Source: Phoenix dactylifera (lineage: Eukaryota; Streptophyta; Magnoliopsida; Arecales; Arecaceae). From it: a stretch of 64,000 nucleotides of DNA. Every line of letters starts with the position of its first letter. Position 1 is the first letter of the stretch. Under the pieces are notes generated by a model. The model searched no databases, was not told the DNA's origin, and saw nothing but the letters and a program-made list of their open reading frames with translations. Location: NCBI RefSeq assembly GCF_009389715.1, contig NW_024067681.1, positions 868,001 to 932,000 on the forward strand. Direction: 5' to 3'. Shown here piece by piece: positions 12,033 to 24,183 of this stretch. The translations under genes and the position numbers were made by a program.

Positions 12033-12410
12033 TATAAATATATTTATATACATGAGACTTATGGAGCAATTTCATATTTAATTAGGTTGAACTTTTGTTC
12101 GATTAAATCGGTGTTGAGCCTCATTTGAGCTTAATTACATATGCACCGAAATAAATATAATAAATATATTTATATGAAATGAACGGCTGTGATTTGCTGT
12201 ATATACGGTCACAATTAGCAACTTTAATTACGGCTATCAAAAAGCCCAATTTTGTCACCGCTTCACTGCCATTCATAATTCCTCACGTGCCTCCACCTAC
12301 GTGCTCACATTTTGCTCGAATACACTCCCCAAGAAACCTCGGTTCAGAAGTCGCGTGCCAAAAAAAAAAAAAAAACCAGTAGTTCTCAAGAGACGTCGGC
12401 AACCCTTCAC

Positions 12411-12416
12411 CTCCCT

Positions 12417-12454
<38 letters not shown>
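12411..12454. repeat. Pyrimidine tract with (CT)n microsatellite in the 5' leader of the sugar-transferase gene
   Basis: CCCT repeats run into about 15 CT units some 160 bases upstream of the start codon. CT-rich leaders are common near transcription starts in plants. A TATA-like CTATATGA sits at about 12561-12568. Confidence 0.8.
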
Positions 12455-12461
<7 letters not shown>

Positions 12462-12612
12462 AATAACTCCACATCCGGTCTCTATTTCTCCCTCACGTTT
12501 AACTCCACATCCCCTCTCTCTCTCTTCCTCTCCACCTTATTACCGCCCCCTTCTTTGGCTCTATATGAGAAAGCCCCCACGTTTAAGCGGGGGTCGCGCA
12601 GGGAGGTTCGCA

Positions 12613-15600
12613 ATGCACCCCGCCTCCCCCGCCTCCTCCTCCTCCTCCTCCTCCCCCTCCGCCACCGCCGCCGCCTCCCCTCCGGCGGACGATATCGACG
12701 CTGTCCGCCGCTGCCTGACCCCCCTCCTCGTCCTCGCCGCCGTCGCCTTCCCCTGCGCCGTCCTCTACCGCGCCGCCGCCCCCATCGTGCCCCGCCTGCC
12801 CTCCGTCCGGTGGGAGCCTGCCCCCGCCCTCCTCATCCCCACCGTCGACGAGCCCATCGACGCCGTCGATTTGGTGAGCTCGAACCCCAGTTTGGGGTTT
12901 TCAAAATGATTTCTTTTCTATTAAATCGCTATCGTTTTCACGTCTTTCTTTTTTCAATCAATACCTCGTCGTCATCGTCTTCTTTTGTTTTCTTCTCAAT
13001 CCGTAAAAGAAGACGAAACAATTGTTCGTAGTTAACGTTGTCCGCGTGACCACGTGACTCAGGGCTAGACCTGGCCCCAGTAGCTTATGGGTTCCGGTTT
13101 GTTTGGACCAGTACGATGCATTTGGGTTGACTTGGATCTGTTCGGTTTTAAGAGACTTAAAACAGGGAAAAAAGATAGAAAGTTGTCAGGCTGGCGTTAT
13201 GCTTAGAATTGCTTAATTATGTTGGTGATCCTGAATTTTGAACTATGATAATGGCGGCATTGAGATCTTGGATCCTCCACAAGATGAAATTTTTGGGTTT
13301 AAAAATTTGGGTTTAAGGTGGTTCATGGCTACCCATACATTCTATGGGCCGAGGAGATATCTATGAAGGAATTATTGACTATGTTTGTGGCAATAAAATT
13401 ATATCTCAGGAATCCGTCTGTGCAATTGGGGTGTGTTTGGTTGCTGATGATCTGCTAATCAAGGACGGGTCGGCAGCTTAACCAGCCAAACACATGTCAA
13501 AAAGCTTGGGTTGGTCTTATTCTGTCAACGCCTCCAAAAGCCACTTAACCTTGTTAATTTAATTTGCGAGGGAAAATGAGATAAAGCTAACCATCACATA
13601 TCTCATTTCTCTCTCTTTACTTTCACTTTTTCCACAACTTATCGCCTAACCCTTGTCAACCAAATGGTGGATAATTTTATTCGGTGGTTAGCTAATTGTA
13701 GGTGTTTACCAAATGGTTAAATCTATCTACACACTAGTTAGTTGTTCAGCAGCCAAACACAGCCTTAGAGAAATTAAGTGTTATGTATAATTGATATAAT
13801 GGTATTAGATAACAGACACAATAGTGTTTATTTTATATTTTTATTATCTCCATTTCCTATTGATGTTAGTGGAATTAAATTAATATATTTGAATATGGAA
13901 GATTTTATGAGATCCTGATGTCACTTTTTAATACCTAATAACAACAATTGTATATTTTAGTACCATGCAATTTAAAAATGAGTTTCTAAATTTTTAGCTT
14001 AGAAACATTTCATTATAAGTGTTGGATTGATCAACAGTCTCAAATTCTGGGTACCATTTGCCCATTCCATGATGACTTTACCTGAACCATGCATCCTGTA
14101 TTTCTGACATTGGAATGAAAGAAAGTTGGATTCTTTTCATTTTTCTGCATCATGATCCTTTGAACTATAAACCATTGAATTTTTTCATTGAGCAATATGA
14201 TTTTTTCCTTGCATCTTAATTTTGGACATCATCCAATATACATTCCATTTGTAGGATAATGAGGATGCTAGGCTTGAGAAAGTTCTAAAAGAGGCAGCCA
14301 TGGAAGATAAAACAGTAATCTTGACCACCTTGAATGCCGCATGGGCTTCTCCAGGATCAATTATTGATCTCTTTATTGAGAGTTTCCGGTTTGGTGATGG
14401 TACATGTAAGCTTCTGAACCACTTGGTGATAATTACATTGGACCGGAAGGCATACGTGCGATGCATGTCCATACACTTCCATTGCTTTGCCCTTACTACT
14501 ACGGGAGTGGATTTCTCGCGAGAGAAGCATTTTATGTCTGCTGGATATTTGAAGATGATGTGGAGAAGGATAGAATTTTTACGGGTAGTCCTTGAAAAGG
14601 GATACAACTTCATTTTCTCAGTACGTTTATCTCCATTCATGTGTCTAAGCTTTTAACTACTTACCCATTCATAGCGAAGAAATATGGACAACGATATTTA
14701 TTTTTTTCATAACATAATCGTTTTTTTGAAATATCTCTTAAAACATGTATGCAAATGCATGCCTGACATATTGTTATGCTGAACATGGGTATCAATTATT
14801 ATTCATTTAATCTTGAACTTGTTTATTTATGATTCTTGTTATATGTCTATTGCCAAGAAACTAAGTTTGATCGATTCTTATTGGACGGAAACTCATGGCT
14901 ATCTAATATTTTCCCTTAAATATTATGAAATGCATATTAGAAAAAGTTTTGGATTGGTGTGTTCCATGTTTTAACTTGCCAACTTCGTTTATTTTGCAAG
15001 CTTATGATGCTCCTTATGTTCTCGATTTGTACTCTAGAATACTTAAATCTTACATATCAATTTATTTTGATACATGCCCATATTTAAGAACTTTATCAGT
15101 TAATGCACACATGCTAAAAGTGAGAAAAATTTATTTGTTATATTTCTATTTGTTTTAACCAAGGTCCGCAATCTCGATACCGAGTACCATACTAGTATTT
15201 TACCATTTCGGTATGGTATGATTAGTATGGCATAGTACAATATGGTATGAGATAGCTCCTGAGTCCTTTTTCTCATTTTTTATCATGGTATCATCTGAAA
15301 TCGGGTGGCACGAATCAGTGCAGTATAGCTTGCATCCTGGTTGTGGGTGGTATCAGGCAGTAAGGTATTGTTCAGCTCGGTATGGGTCAATTTGGAGTTG
15401 TCCCCAACCCGAATGGTGTTGTCATGCTGGTTCTGACCAGTACAAGTTGGTACGTCCCGAACTAGACGGTTCTTGGTGATACATCAAACATTTATTTAGG
15501 TGAATTTTTTATTTAACAAGTTTTCATTTACTAATTATAGACTCCAATAGTGATACTATTGCATTTGAACCTAGTTACTTCTTTATACTCCTTTTCTGGG

Positions 15601-18600
15601 CTACTATAGAATATGCTTGTGTATCGCTTTTTTCCATTCAAGAGCAATGTTTGCATAAGATGGTAGGAGTTGGATACTGATGGTTTTGAGCTTCAAGAGG
15701 TGATATACTACTTATAGCCGCTTCATATGGCTGAATTTCATACTCCAATGTGAAGGCCGATAAGCTTTGTAGGTCTCAATATAAGATGGCCTTGGCTAAA
15801 AGAGAAGGAAGTGAAAGGTTGCTCAGCACTGGATATAGCTTTTAGGAATCTGTTCAACTAGGGGTGTGCATGGTTCGAGTTAGGTCGATTTAGTGTTATA
15901 TTTGAAGCCGAACTAATTTAAATTGATTTTTTAAAATTGAAACCGAAACTAACCGACCATCTAAAAAATTTGGTTCAAACCATGGTCTGACAAACCGGCT
16001 TGTACCAGCCGATTCGGACCGGTCCGGCCTGTAACCAATACGCCAGAGCAGTGAAAACCGGTACGAGCCGAACCCAGCCGGAGCCGGAAAAGACGAAGAG
16101 AAGGAGAGAGAGAGCAGGAAAGAGAGGGAGGGAGGAGAGGCCTCCGCCGCCTGTGGAGGGCCGCGGAGGGCCGAGGGGCGGTGGGGGGCGGGGCGGGGGA
16201 GCCCGCGGGGGCGCGGCGGAGGCCGCGGTCGCGTCCCCTATTAGGCGGCCTCCACCGCGACCCCGCTGGCTGCCCCCCATGGCCTCCGCCGCCCCCCCGC
16301 GGTCCTCCGCAGGCGGCCTCTCCTCTCCTCCCTCCCTTCCCCCCTCGCTCGCTCTCTCATTCTCTTCTTCTTCCCTGGCTCCGATGGGGAAGAATGTTCC
16401 GGTTCGGTACCGGTCTGAATCGTGCCGGTCCGATAGGCGGCCGGTACGTCTATCGGTACCGGTACGGCGAACCTTGGTTCAAACCGATCCGAAAATTTTG
16501 CTTTGGTTCAATTCAGTTTATTGGGTTGAATAGAGCTGGGCTAAATGGGCTTTTGTCAAATGGGCTAGGCTACATGAGATGGGTTAATTGGGTACCTTAC
16601 TTTCCTTGAATATGGGCTAAATGGGAGCTTCTGAGTGGGGAGAAGGAAGGCCTTATCCAGCTTCCATCTGGCAAGGCCCTTCTGACTGATCCAACTTTCT
16701 GCCCTCTTATGAATCTTTAGTTTGGAAGCCTTGTATAGTCTCACTTCACATGTGATTCTTACTCATCTTTGGTATGATGTCCGGTGATTACTTATCAAGA
16801 GAAAAATGAACGTTCCATTTGAAACATGCATGCGAATGACTAATTGGAAGAGGATATGTTGCTTGTTCTATTATGGTGGATGAGATCTCAGTACTAGGAA
16901 GAATAATCAGGACAAGATCATAGACGATTTGAGACTAAAATTTTCTAAAAAGTATAGTTTCCCACTTTCTGAAGTGGGAAAATAATTTGGGAATCTATGA
17001 TTTGATCCTGAAAGTAGAAAAACATGAGAATATAGCATTATATGATAAAATGTTGTCTATTAATGGATTTATACCAGTAAGAAAATCTAGCAATATAATT
17101 TATGCTTGCGAGCAATTGCAGATGCTGATCCAACAATCAATAAGTAAAATCCTCATTGCTTGGTGTAAATTTCTTATGCTTAATAATCAGCATGTGTCTC
17201 GAGGTGCAAATGTTCACACACGCATCTAAGATGAAAGCATACATCACCATTTGATTAGAATATAACAATCTTCTTGCTTATACTGGTTTCTCATACAACA
17301 CCTTAACAGAGGAGGGCATTAATATCATAGCAGCTGCAATAGGCTCTAGTAGCTCGTGCACCTTGGTTCCTATCCTATATGGCATATGTAAACTGGACTT
17401 ACCGGTGAATTAAAGGCCATTCTATGGCTGTCTCTCATAAATGGTGGTCTCATATTCTCCACTTTCTCTCTGGCCACTAGATCTATGATCACCAGAATTA
17501 TCATCGTTACACTCACTGATCTCTGTATCTGAGTAAACTGACTCCTTCACTCTCTCCATCGGGGCTGTAACTATTTTTTTCTTTTTCTTTCAGGTTGCGC
17601 TGAGCAACTACCTTCTTTATCTTTGTGCCCCTCTGCTTGGCTATGCTAGGAGAATGGATATCGCCCTTCTGACCGAGTCGATCGGGTAGCATGGTGGCTT
17701 TGTCTAAGCAACCTTGGTCATATCTCTAGAAGGATGTCTTGGACAATGAACCATGATGATGGACTCCCCAGTGATCATTGTGGCAGTGGTTGATCAGTTG
17801 GAAGCAGATGTGAAATATTGGTAGTGGCTCTCCCCCAACCTCATTAGCTACGAAACTGGCCGGTCATAGAAGCGATCCTGACTCATCAAGTTCTGGCTTC
17901 TGCTGCTAGCCCATAAGCCATCCGATCATGAAATCATCCTCATCTTGAACAAAGGCATTGTGGATCGGATTGATCTACTTCCTTTTGAATGCACTTCAGC
18001 CTCAATCTTAGTTTGTAGTAAACATATACGAGGTCGTTGAGGCGCCTTTTTATCAGACATTTTCTCTTCGTGTTGTGGAACCTCGTGTTCAGATAGTAAG
18101 TTGCATATAGAGTTCGTAATTATTTTATTAAAATTGTTCAAGTACATGAGCAGTCAAATTTTCATCTTTTTGCATACCTGCTAGATGCAAGTCCCTACTC
18201 ATCTATCGCTACTCAACGATGTTGATGTACCCTTGGGCATGCTTCGTGTCTACCTCTCTGATCTAATTTTTTGCCCTCTCCATTATATGATCTAGAAATC
18301 TCATTTGAGGGTATCTCTCGATGTCCACGGCTTGAAGCACTGCATTTCTCTTATTTTCTTAACCAGCAGCTCCAGTCCTTTCTCACGAATTTGATGTGGG
18401 CTTCGTATAGTGGCTTAATAGACTTCACTATCTTCTGGGCCCACTACTAAAATGTCTGCCTCGTCACCAAGTTCTCCACATTACTCCTCTTAGTGCAGAC
18501 CCTAAATCTGCTCTGCTGCCACTCGGCAAATGACAAACATCTGATGCAAGTCTTTTTTTTTTTTTTTAAAGAAGGCTATCAAGTGCAATGTAGTTAGTAG

Positions 18601-21470
18601 CAAACCGTGTCATACCTGATCTCAAGATCTCCTCCCCTGCATACCTCCTCATCGGTAATTGGATAGCAAAGATTGTTTAAGAATTATTACCTTTTTTGCT
18701 CTAGATCTCTGAAATTTAATATAACAATCAAAGTATGCTGTATCGATATTGGGATCCGTATCGGTTGCGCGACAGTATGGTATGGTACCGTATTGTTTTT
18801 TTTTTTCAGGCCCGTGCCGATGCAGCCACAGCCAGCAAGGGAGGAGGAGAGGGAGAGGGGGGAGGGAGAAGGAGGAAGGGAGGGAGAGGGAGAGGGAGGT
18901 GGAGAGAGAGAGAGGCTGAGAGAGGGAGAGAAGGTTTTCGTGCTCCTTCTCCGGCCACATGAAAACATGGGTGGATTTCTCCCTCTCCCTCTCTCTCTAT
19001 TTTTCCCTCTCTCCTCCCTCTCCCTTGTTTCGCCGGATTCCTCAAATGATACAACATTTCATATTAACTATGCTTCCAATTCTTCTCAAAACATGGAATC
19101 TAAGTTTAATATATAGAAAATGGTTCCTAACACTTTGAAAGCTAAAAATGGTGAAACTATAGCATAAACAACCCATTTATAGATAAATTTGGCCTCATAC
19201 ATTAGTTTTGGCCAAAGCTCCACATTTAGTCTAGTTTCAGATCGTTTTCAATACAAGTTTGAGATGAACTTTCAAAACATGGTTGGCAACCAATCTTAAA
19301 AATAACTCAAGCTGTGAAATGTGTCTTAACTAAATAATTGTGAAATGTGGACTCATAAAGCTGATTACCAGCAATTAAGACAAAGCTTGGTGGCTATGAT
19401 TTTGGTTATGAGAAATTTAAGAGAAAGATAAACATAAACCTTATCAAGTTTCAAGGGGCTTATTTTTGGTTGACAGATTTTCAGGGATTCCAAAGGATGT
19501 GACGTTTGTAGAGCGAAGCTGTCAAAGAGTGAATGGGCTCGATTTAAGTGTAGATTATTAAAAATTGAGTTCAAATTTCCTTTTTAGGGTGACAAGCTCA
19601 AAAACCAAGAAGTTTTAGGTATATTTCATGATCTTCACTCATGGATCTTGTAGATCAATCTTCTTTACTTAAAAATCTTGTCGATCTATTATGAAATTTT
19701 TATTTTTATCTGAACTCGCTGTGTTTTTTTTTTTCATTTTTGTGTTCATTGTGAGTTACAGTTAAAACCTTAAAAACCAAGAAGTTTTAGGTATATTTCA
19801 TGATCTTCACTCATGGATCTTGTAGATCTATCTTCTTTACTTAAAAATCTTGTCGATCTATTATGAAATTTTTATTTTTATCTGAACTCGCTGTGTTTTT
19901 TTTTTTTCATTTTTGTGTTCATTGTGAATTACAGTTAAAACCTTAGTTTTTGTAGCAACTCGATGTGCTTAATCCCATAGTTTAAGAATGATCGGATCAT
20001 CAGAGTTTCATGTTCCTACGAAGTTCTACACAGAAAACAGATTATTGTACAGCTAATCTCAAATCAATACCATTGAGATGTGAATCTTGATTTGTCTTCT
20101 GCCACTTGGGAAGTGGAATGTTATCAAGCTATTAAAGAACTGGGTTCTTATCATGTTTTAAATTGGTGAAATAAACATAATTTTCAGTTTTAAAGATGAG
20201 GCTGAGATATCTTATTATATTTTCCAAGAAATTCATGTAGTGATCTCCAAAAAGATCTATGAGGATGAGGAATTGTTTGAACCCTTGAAGGTCTGTTTTT
20301 GCCATTCTTTTACATGTTTCACCGCCATTTTTATGTCTGAACTTTTTTTCTCTCTGTGATCCCATTCTTTAAGTAACAATAGTATAATTTATCTATTTAT
20401 TATGATCATGTCCAGATTTTGGCCATTTAATCTTATCCTAAGTACCTTCCAAATGCAATAGGCTCTTAAAATATTTATAATAGTTGTGATTTGTAAATTA
20501 AATTCGCTAGGTTCAAAAATTGCTTATCTGTTAGACAAGTCTAATGGATGTTTTCCAAAATCTTGGATTTATATAAAAGGGAATTTCAAAGTGAATGTTC
20601 AAGACTTTGAAATTCTCTTTATAGCAAAAGTTTATTAGAAATGTTCTTGGAATTTCTTTTAGGAACTCTTTATTTGAATTCTTCATGAGGAGTGGTCAAT
20701 CAACGCTGGAACTAACAATTCCTTTCTTGTACAGCAAGCTGATTTTCCTGTTGATGCGAGGGATAAATTCTCCCACCATAACTGTTTGGCCTTTTCATAA
20801 CATTGACCACCCAGGAATACAATCCTTTGTTCTCGGCTTTTGTTTTTTCATTTGCCTGTTGATGTTGACATGGCCCTTCTTATAACTAAATGGAGATCTC
20901 GCAGATCTGTAGTTTGAGTTGCTCATCATAATACAGGCGAAAAGAACCTTATGGAAATGTCAGGAGCTCATGTAGAACCTTTGATATAGGTGTAGGAGTA
21001 GGATTCTTTATAGGTAGTTGCCATGAATATTTTGTACTTCACAATGAAAATTTTTAAGGTGACTTTTCGACATAGATCTGTTACTGGTCATTTTGTCATC
21101 TTAGTGGTTGTAAGCTGCCATGCAGAACAGTGACAACTCATAAAATAATGGAATCCTGTTTCTGAGAAAAAAAGAGACCATGTTTTGCATTTGTTTGTCA
21201 TCATTGCAGCATTATTGTCGTGATTGCAAACTGATCTCTTGCTTAATAACTTGTTCAGGCAATAATTGGTTATCAAATATCTTTAATCCTGAATTTGGAA
21301 AGAAACAGCAAATTGATTCAAAATAAGTGCTCTGATTGATGTCCAATTGCTGAGTTGTCAAGGATGTTTGACATGTCACACTGTTAATTGCTTGTATCTT
21401 CTTTCAGGAGACTTGTTTCTGTCTTTTGAAGGCAGGTGCAGGGCAATAATCTCCTCCCCTCCCCTCTCTC

Positions 21471-21501
<31 letters not shown>

Positions 21502-23061
21502 CATGTTTGCTTAGGAGGTTATGTGTTTCAAAATATAGATAAATATTGTAGTGCTGTTGAACAATTCTTTTTGGTGATTTTCATTTTTCGGCAGAATAAA
21601 GAAAAATTTAAAAAAGCTTGTCATGTTTCTGTGATGGTTTTTATAGTTTCAGACCGTTTCATTTATGCACATATATTTGTAGATTACCGGACTTTCCTGA
21701 ATGTCTGTATCGTTGGTTTAATTGCAGGATGCAGATATCATGTGGTTCCGGGATCCACTACCACATTTTTATCCAGATGGAGATTTTCAGATAGCTTGCG
21801 ACCAGTACTTGGGCAGTGCCACTGATTTAGGAAACAGGCCTAATGGGGGATTCAACTATGTAAAGTCTAACAACCGAAGTATAGAATTTTATAAGTTTTG
21901 GTACTCATCACGAGAGAAACATCCAGGGTTGCATGACCAGGATGTGCTTAATTTTATTAAATATGACCCATTGCTTGCAGAAATAGGAGTAAGGATTAGA
22001 TTTTTGAGTACCACTTATTTTGGTGGGATTTGTGAACCAAGCAGAGATTTCAGTAAAGTTTGTACAATGCATGCAAACTGTTGTATTGGTTTGGGAAGGA
22101 AGATTCATGATTTAAGAGTTATGCTTGATGATTGGAGAAACTATATGGCACTGCCCCCAAACATAAAGAGATCTGGTCTGTATTCATGGAGGGTACCACA
22201 AAATTGCAGGTAAAATGGACATTTTAGATTAAAACATAAATATAATTGAGAGTTACATTTCTCTGTGCATTGGTTTACTCATTTCTTGTTTCTATTTTTT
22301 TCTGATTGGGGTCACATGCTCATTTTCTCAGTCTTGCTGAACTACAGTCATGAACAAATTTTCTTGGAGTAGATTGATAGATGATGTGCAGCTGTAAATG
22401 ATTTGTGCATATTCCAGTGAATTACTTTAAAAGAGGTTAGTCCTATATCAGATGGTTCTGTATTTCTTAAATTAATGCATGTATTATTTATATTACATCA
22501 GTAAAACGGGGTTCATGCATGTTCCAGTTAAGTATTTTCATATATCTTATAATTAGTCCAGTACATCTGTGTCTCTTTTGAGGTGCTTTACATGAATATG
22601 GCTGTGCAGTAAAGTCTAGCCATGTGACTACCAGATGCCTTATTGATTTTTCTGAGCAGTAAGTTTATTGTCTTTGTTACATGTTACCAATAGGTCAACA
22701 GGGGTTTTGTATTGGATTCTTAAGCTTTCTCATAAGCTATGCTGATGACAATCTTGGAGTCAGGAAATATATATGAATCTAAATGATTTATGATAGTATC
22801 TTGATATATTGATTAATCTGTGAAAAACGGTTGAGGTTGTTAATTTTCCAGTAAATACTAGACTAGAAACTCCTTAAGAGTTCCCAATAAACAAATATGT
22901 TGTTCATGATACCTAAATCTAAATGCTTTCTGTTTTGGAGACTTATACTGTGCCTTGAGTCCTCCTTTATCTTCTCGTTCGTGTGTTTTCTTGTACTTCT
23001 CTTTTCAGTATGGTTTTCTCTCACCTGATCGCAATATTTTATGATATGCAGCCTTCATTGA
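12613..23061 (+). CDS. Nucleotide-diphospho-sugar transferase family protein (PF03407, At4g15970-like)
   Basis: Spliced gene. Exon 1 is 12613-12873, exon 2 14255-14620, exon 3 21728-22209 and exon 4 23052-23061, giving 1119 nt and 372 aa. Exons 1 and 2 end at phase 0. Residues 34-52 form a single membrane anchor after a Ser/Ala-rich tail, as in type II Golgi glycosyltransferases. Exon 2 gives [16 protein letters not shown]. The 2/3 junction makes [14 protein letters not shown], where DAD is the DXD motif expected to bind metal and nucleotide sugar. Exon 3 continues to YSWRVPQNC. The exon 3 frame would stop at 22213, but that stop uses the GTAAAA of a donor. Splicing to TGCAG|CCTTCATTGA gives NCSLH-stop, closer to the family ending. 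An in-frame ATG at 12565 would add 16 residues; I prefer 12613 because 12561-12568 looks like a TATA box. The family is known; the sugar and acceptor are not predictable. Confidence 0.75.
12874..14254 (+). other. Intron 1 of the sugar-transferase gene
   Basis: It begins GTGAGC and ends TTTGTAG. It carries an inverted-repeat element (13429-13764) and otherwise nothing recognised. Confidence 0.75.
13429..13764. mobile_element. Small inverted-repeat (MITE-like) element
   Basis: The left end GGGTGTGTTTGGTTGCTGAT and the reverse complement of the right end, GGCTGTGTTTGGCTGCTGAA, agree at 16 of 20 positions. The 336-bp body has no coding capacity. No clear target duplication was found, so the superfamily is left open. 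GTGTTTGG-type ends are widespread in plant MITEs. Confidence 0.6.
15165..15480. mobile_element. Fold-back-like element rich in GGTATGGTA words
   Basis: The ends are ACCAAGGTCCGC at the left and, read in reverse complement, ACCAAGAACCGTC at the right. The interior repeats GGTATGGTAT, ATGGCATAGTAC and similar words also found in the elements at 15982, 18735 and 24184. No target duplication was seen. Confidence 0.45.
15982..16473. mobile_element. Fold-back transposon with long inverted arms, flanked by a 12-bp direct repeat
   Basis: Perfect direct repeats TTGGTTCAAACC occur at 15970-15981 and 16474-16485. The 492 bp between them form two imperfect inverted arms of over 200 bp. The left arm runs through GGAGCCGG, a GA-rich tract and GGCCTCCGCCGCCTG; the right arm, reverse complemented, runs through GGAGCCAGG, a GA-rich tract and GGCCGCCTGCGGAGG. 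The arms meet around CCCTATTAGG near 16240. No protein is encoded. Removing the insert rejoins an otherwise continuous stretch of another repeat. Confidence 0.7.
18735..19045. mobile_element. Related fold-back element with GA/CT arms
   Basis: The left part contains GTATGGTATGGTACCG, then CAGGCCCGTGCCGATGC and a 120-bp GA-rich tract. The right part is a CT-rich tract ending TGTTTCGCCGG. The order parallels the left and right arms of the 15982 element. The borders are approximate and no flanking duplication was seen. Confidence 0.5.
19599..19942. repeat. Tandem duplication, 172-bp period, two copies
   Basis: The unit beginning AAAACCAAGAAGTTTTAGG is repeated almost perfectly 172 bases on. The copies differ by only a handful of bases (for example TAGATCAATC versus TAGATCTATC), so the duplication is recent. 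Confidence 0.9.
22210..23051 (+). other. Predicted intron 3 of the sugar-transferase gene
   Basis: It begins GTAAAA and ends ATATGCAG. It separates the NC codons from the final SLH-stop codons. If it is retained, translation ends at 22213 instead. Confidence 0.6.
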
Positions 23062-23408
23062 CAACATGGTGGCAAGACACCACTTTTTCTGCGAATTTTG
23101 CGAGATTACATATTTCCTTGGTCTTAGCATACGTGAATACTTGATCGGCGAAAATTGAGACCGGAGAATTATTAAACTAAGAAAAAGGGAAAAGGGAAAA
23201 TACTGAATCTAACAACTTGAGCATACATGAGGAAGTTCTCTTTTGAACTTACAATTGCCGATCAGACTTGTACTCCTTGCTATTTTTTATATCGGTAGAA
23301 TTTTATACATCAGTTATAGCTGATTGAATTTTATATAATTATGCTTTTCTTTTTTCTAGTGTTGCCATTCCTGTTTGTTGCTCGATTATCATTTATGATT
23401 ATATTTGA
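23062..23408 (+). other. 3' flank (presumed 3' UTR) of the sugar-transferase gene
   Basis: Non-coding, AT-rich sequence between the predicted stop codon and the hAT element. No single polyadenylation signal stands out. Confidence 0.4.
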
Positions 23409-23416
23409 ATTTGGAG

Positions 23417-24076
23417 TAGAGATGGGCATCGGGCCGTGCCAGGCCCGGCCCAGGCCCATCGGGCCACAGACCAAACGGGCCGTGCGTGGCACGTCCGGCT
23501 TAACCTAAAGGCTAAGCCCGGCACGACCCTAGGCCCGTGGGGGTGGCGGGCCATGCCGGGCCTGGCACGGGCCGTGCCTGGCACGGCCCCATCTGTCCAA
23601 AAAAAAAATTACCGTTATGGGTGGCCCATAATGGCTATTTTTTGGCTCATAACGGCTATTTGTGGCTTTTTACCCATTTTACCCTCCCAACAGCCATAAA
23701 ACGGCTATGGGCACGGCCCGTCTGTCCAAAAAAAAATAACCATTATGGGTGGCCCATAACGGCTATTTTTTTGGCCCATAACGGCTATTTGTGGCTTTTT
23801 ACCCATTTTACCCTCCCAACAGCCATAAAACGGCTATTTTTGTGACCATAAAAATAGCCGTTCCGGGCTAGCCTGCGAGCTGTGCCGTGCTTGGCCCATG
23901 AATCGTGCCAGCCCAGGCCCTTATGGGCCGTGCCGGGCTCGGCCCGCGGGCCAGAAATCCTAATCCAGCCCGGTCCCCTTTTATGAGCGGTGCCTAGCAC
24001 GGCCCGTTACTGTAGCAAGCGGGCACGGCCCGCTTCGTGCCGAGCCATGGGCGGCTCGGCCCAATGCCCACCTCTA
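23417..24076. mobile_element. Non-autonomous hAT element with 8-bp target duplication
   Basis: Perfect 8-bp direct repeats ATTTGGAG flank the element at 23409-23416 and 24077-24084. The left end reads TAGAGATGGGCATCGGGCCG and the right end, reverse complemented, TAGAGGTGGGCATTGGGCCG (18 of 20 identical). The 8-bp duplication and TAGAGGTGGGC-type ends fit plant hAT elements. The 660-bp body is rich in GGCCCGTGCC-type words and encodes no transposase. A segment of about 115 bp (from CTGTCCAAAAAA through AACGGCTAT) is present twice in tandem at 23594-23711 and 23731-23840. Confidence 0.88.
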
Positions 24077-24183
24077 ATTTGGAGAGTGTTAATTAGGTTT
24101 ACTAACCGTTCACGATCATCCTTTTTCTGAACCATTGGCCTCATATGGACTACCTATATGTAAAGCATGCATTGTTTGCAGCA

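Larger units (their letters stand above)
9557..12564. other. Region between the two first exons, mostly unassigned
   Basis: Contains the LTR-like block noted separately at 10430-10890, an (AT)n run at about 12008-12032 and otherwise AT-rich sequence. No exon resembling exon 2 or 3 of the sugar transferase was found here. Confidence 0.4.
14621..21727 (+). other. Intron 2 of the sugar-transferase gene (7.1 kb, transposon-expanded)
   Basis: It begins GTACGT and ends TTGCAG. It holds at least three related fold-back elements, a 172-bp tandem duplication and a CT/GT microsatellite at about 21465-21500. I looked at 17400-18640 on both strands and recognised no protein family. Confidence 0.75.

Noticed and set aside
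12312..13031. 239-codon Arg/Pro-rich frame overlapping sugar-transferase exon 1
   Set aside because: It is a shadow frame of the GC-rich exon that runs past the splice donor; the frame with the membrane anchor is the real one.
17400..18640. Possible CACTA-type transposase on the minus strand in intron 2
   Set aside because: A few peptide stretches look coding-like, but no motif could be tied to a family, and stops are frequent.
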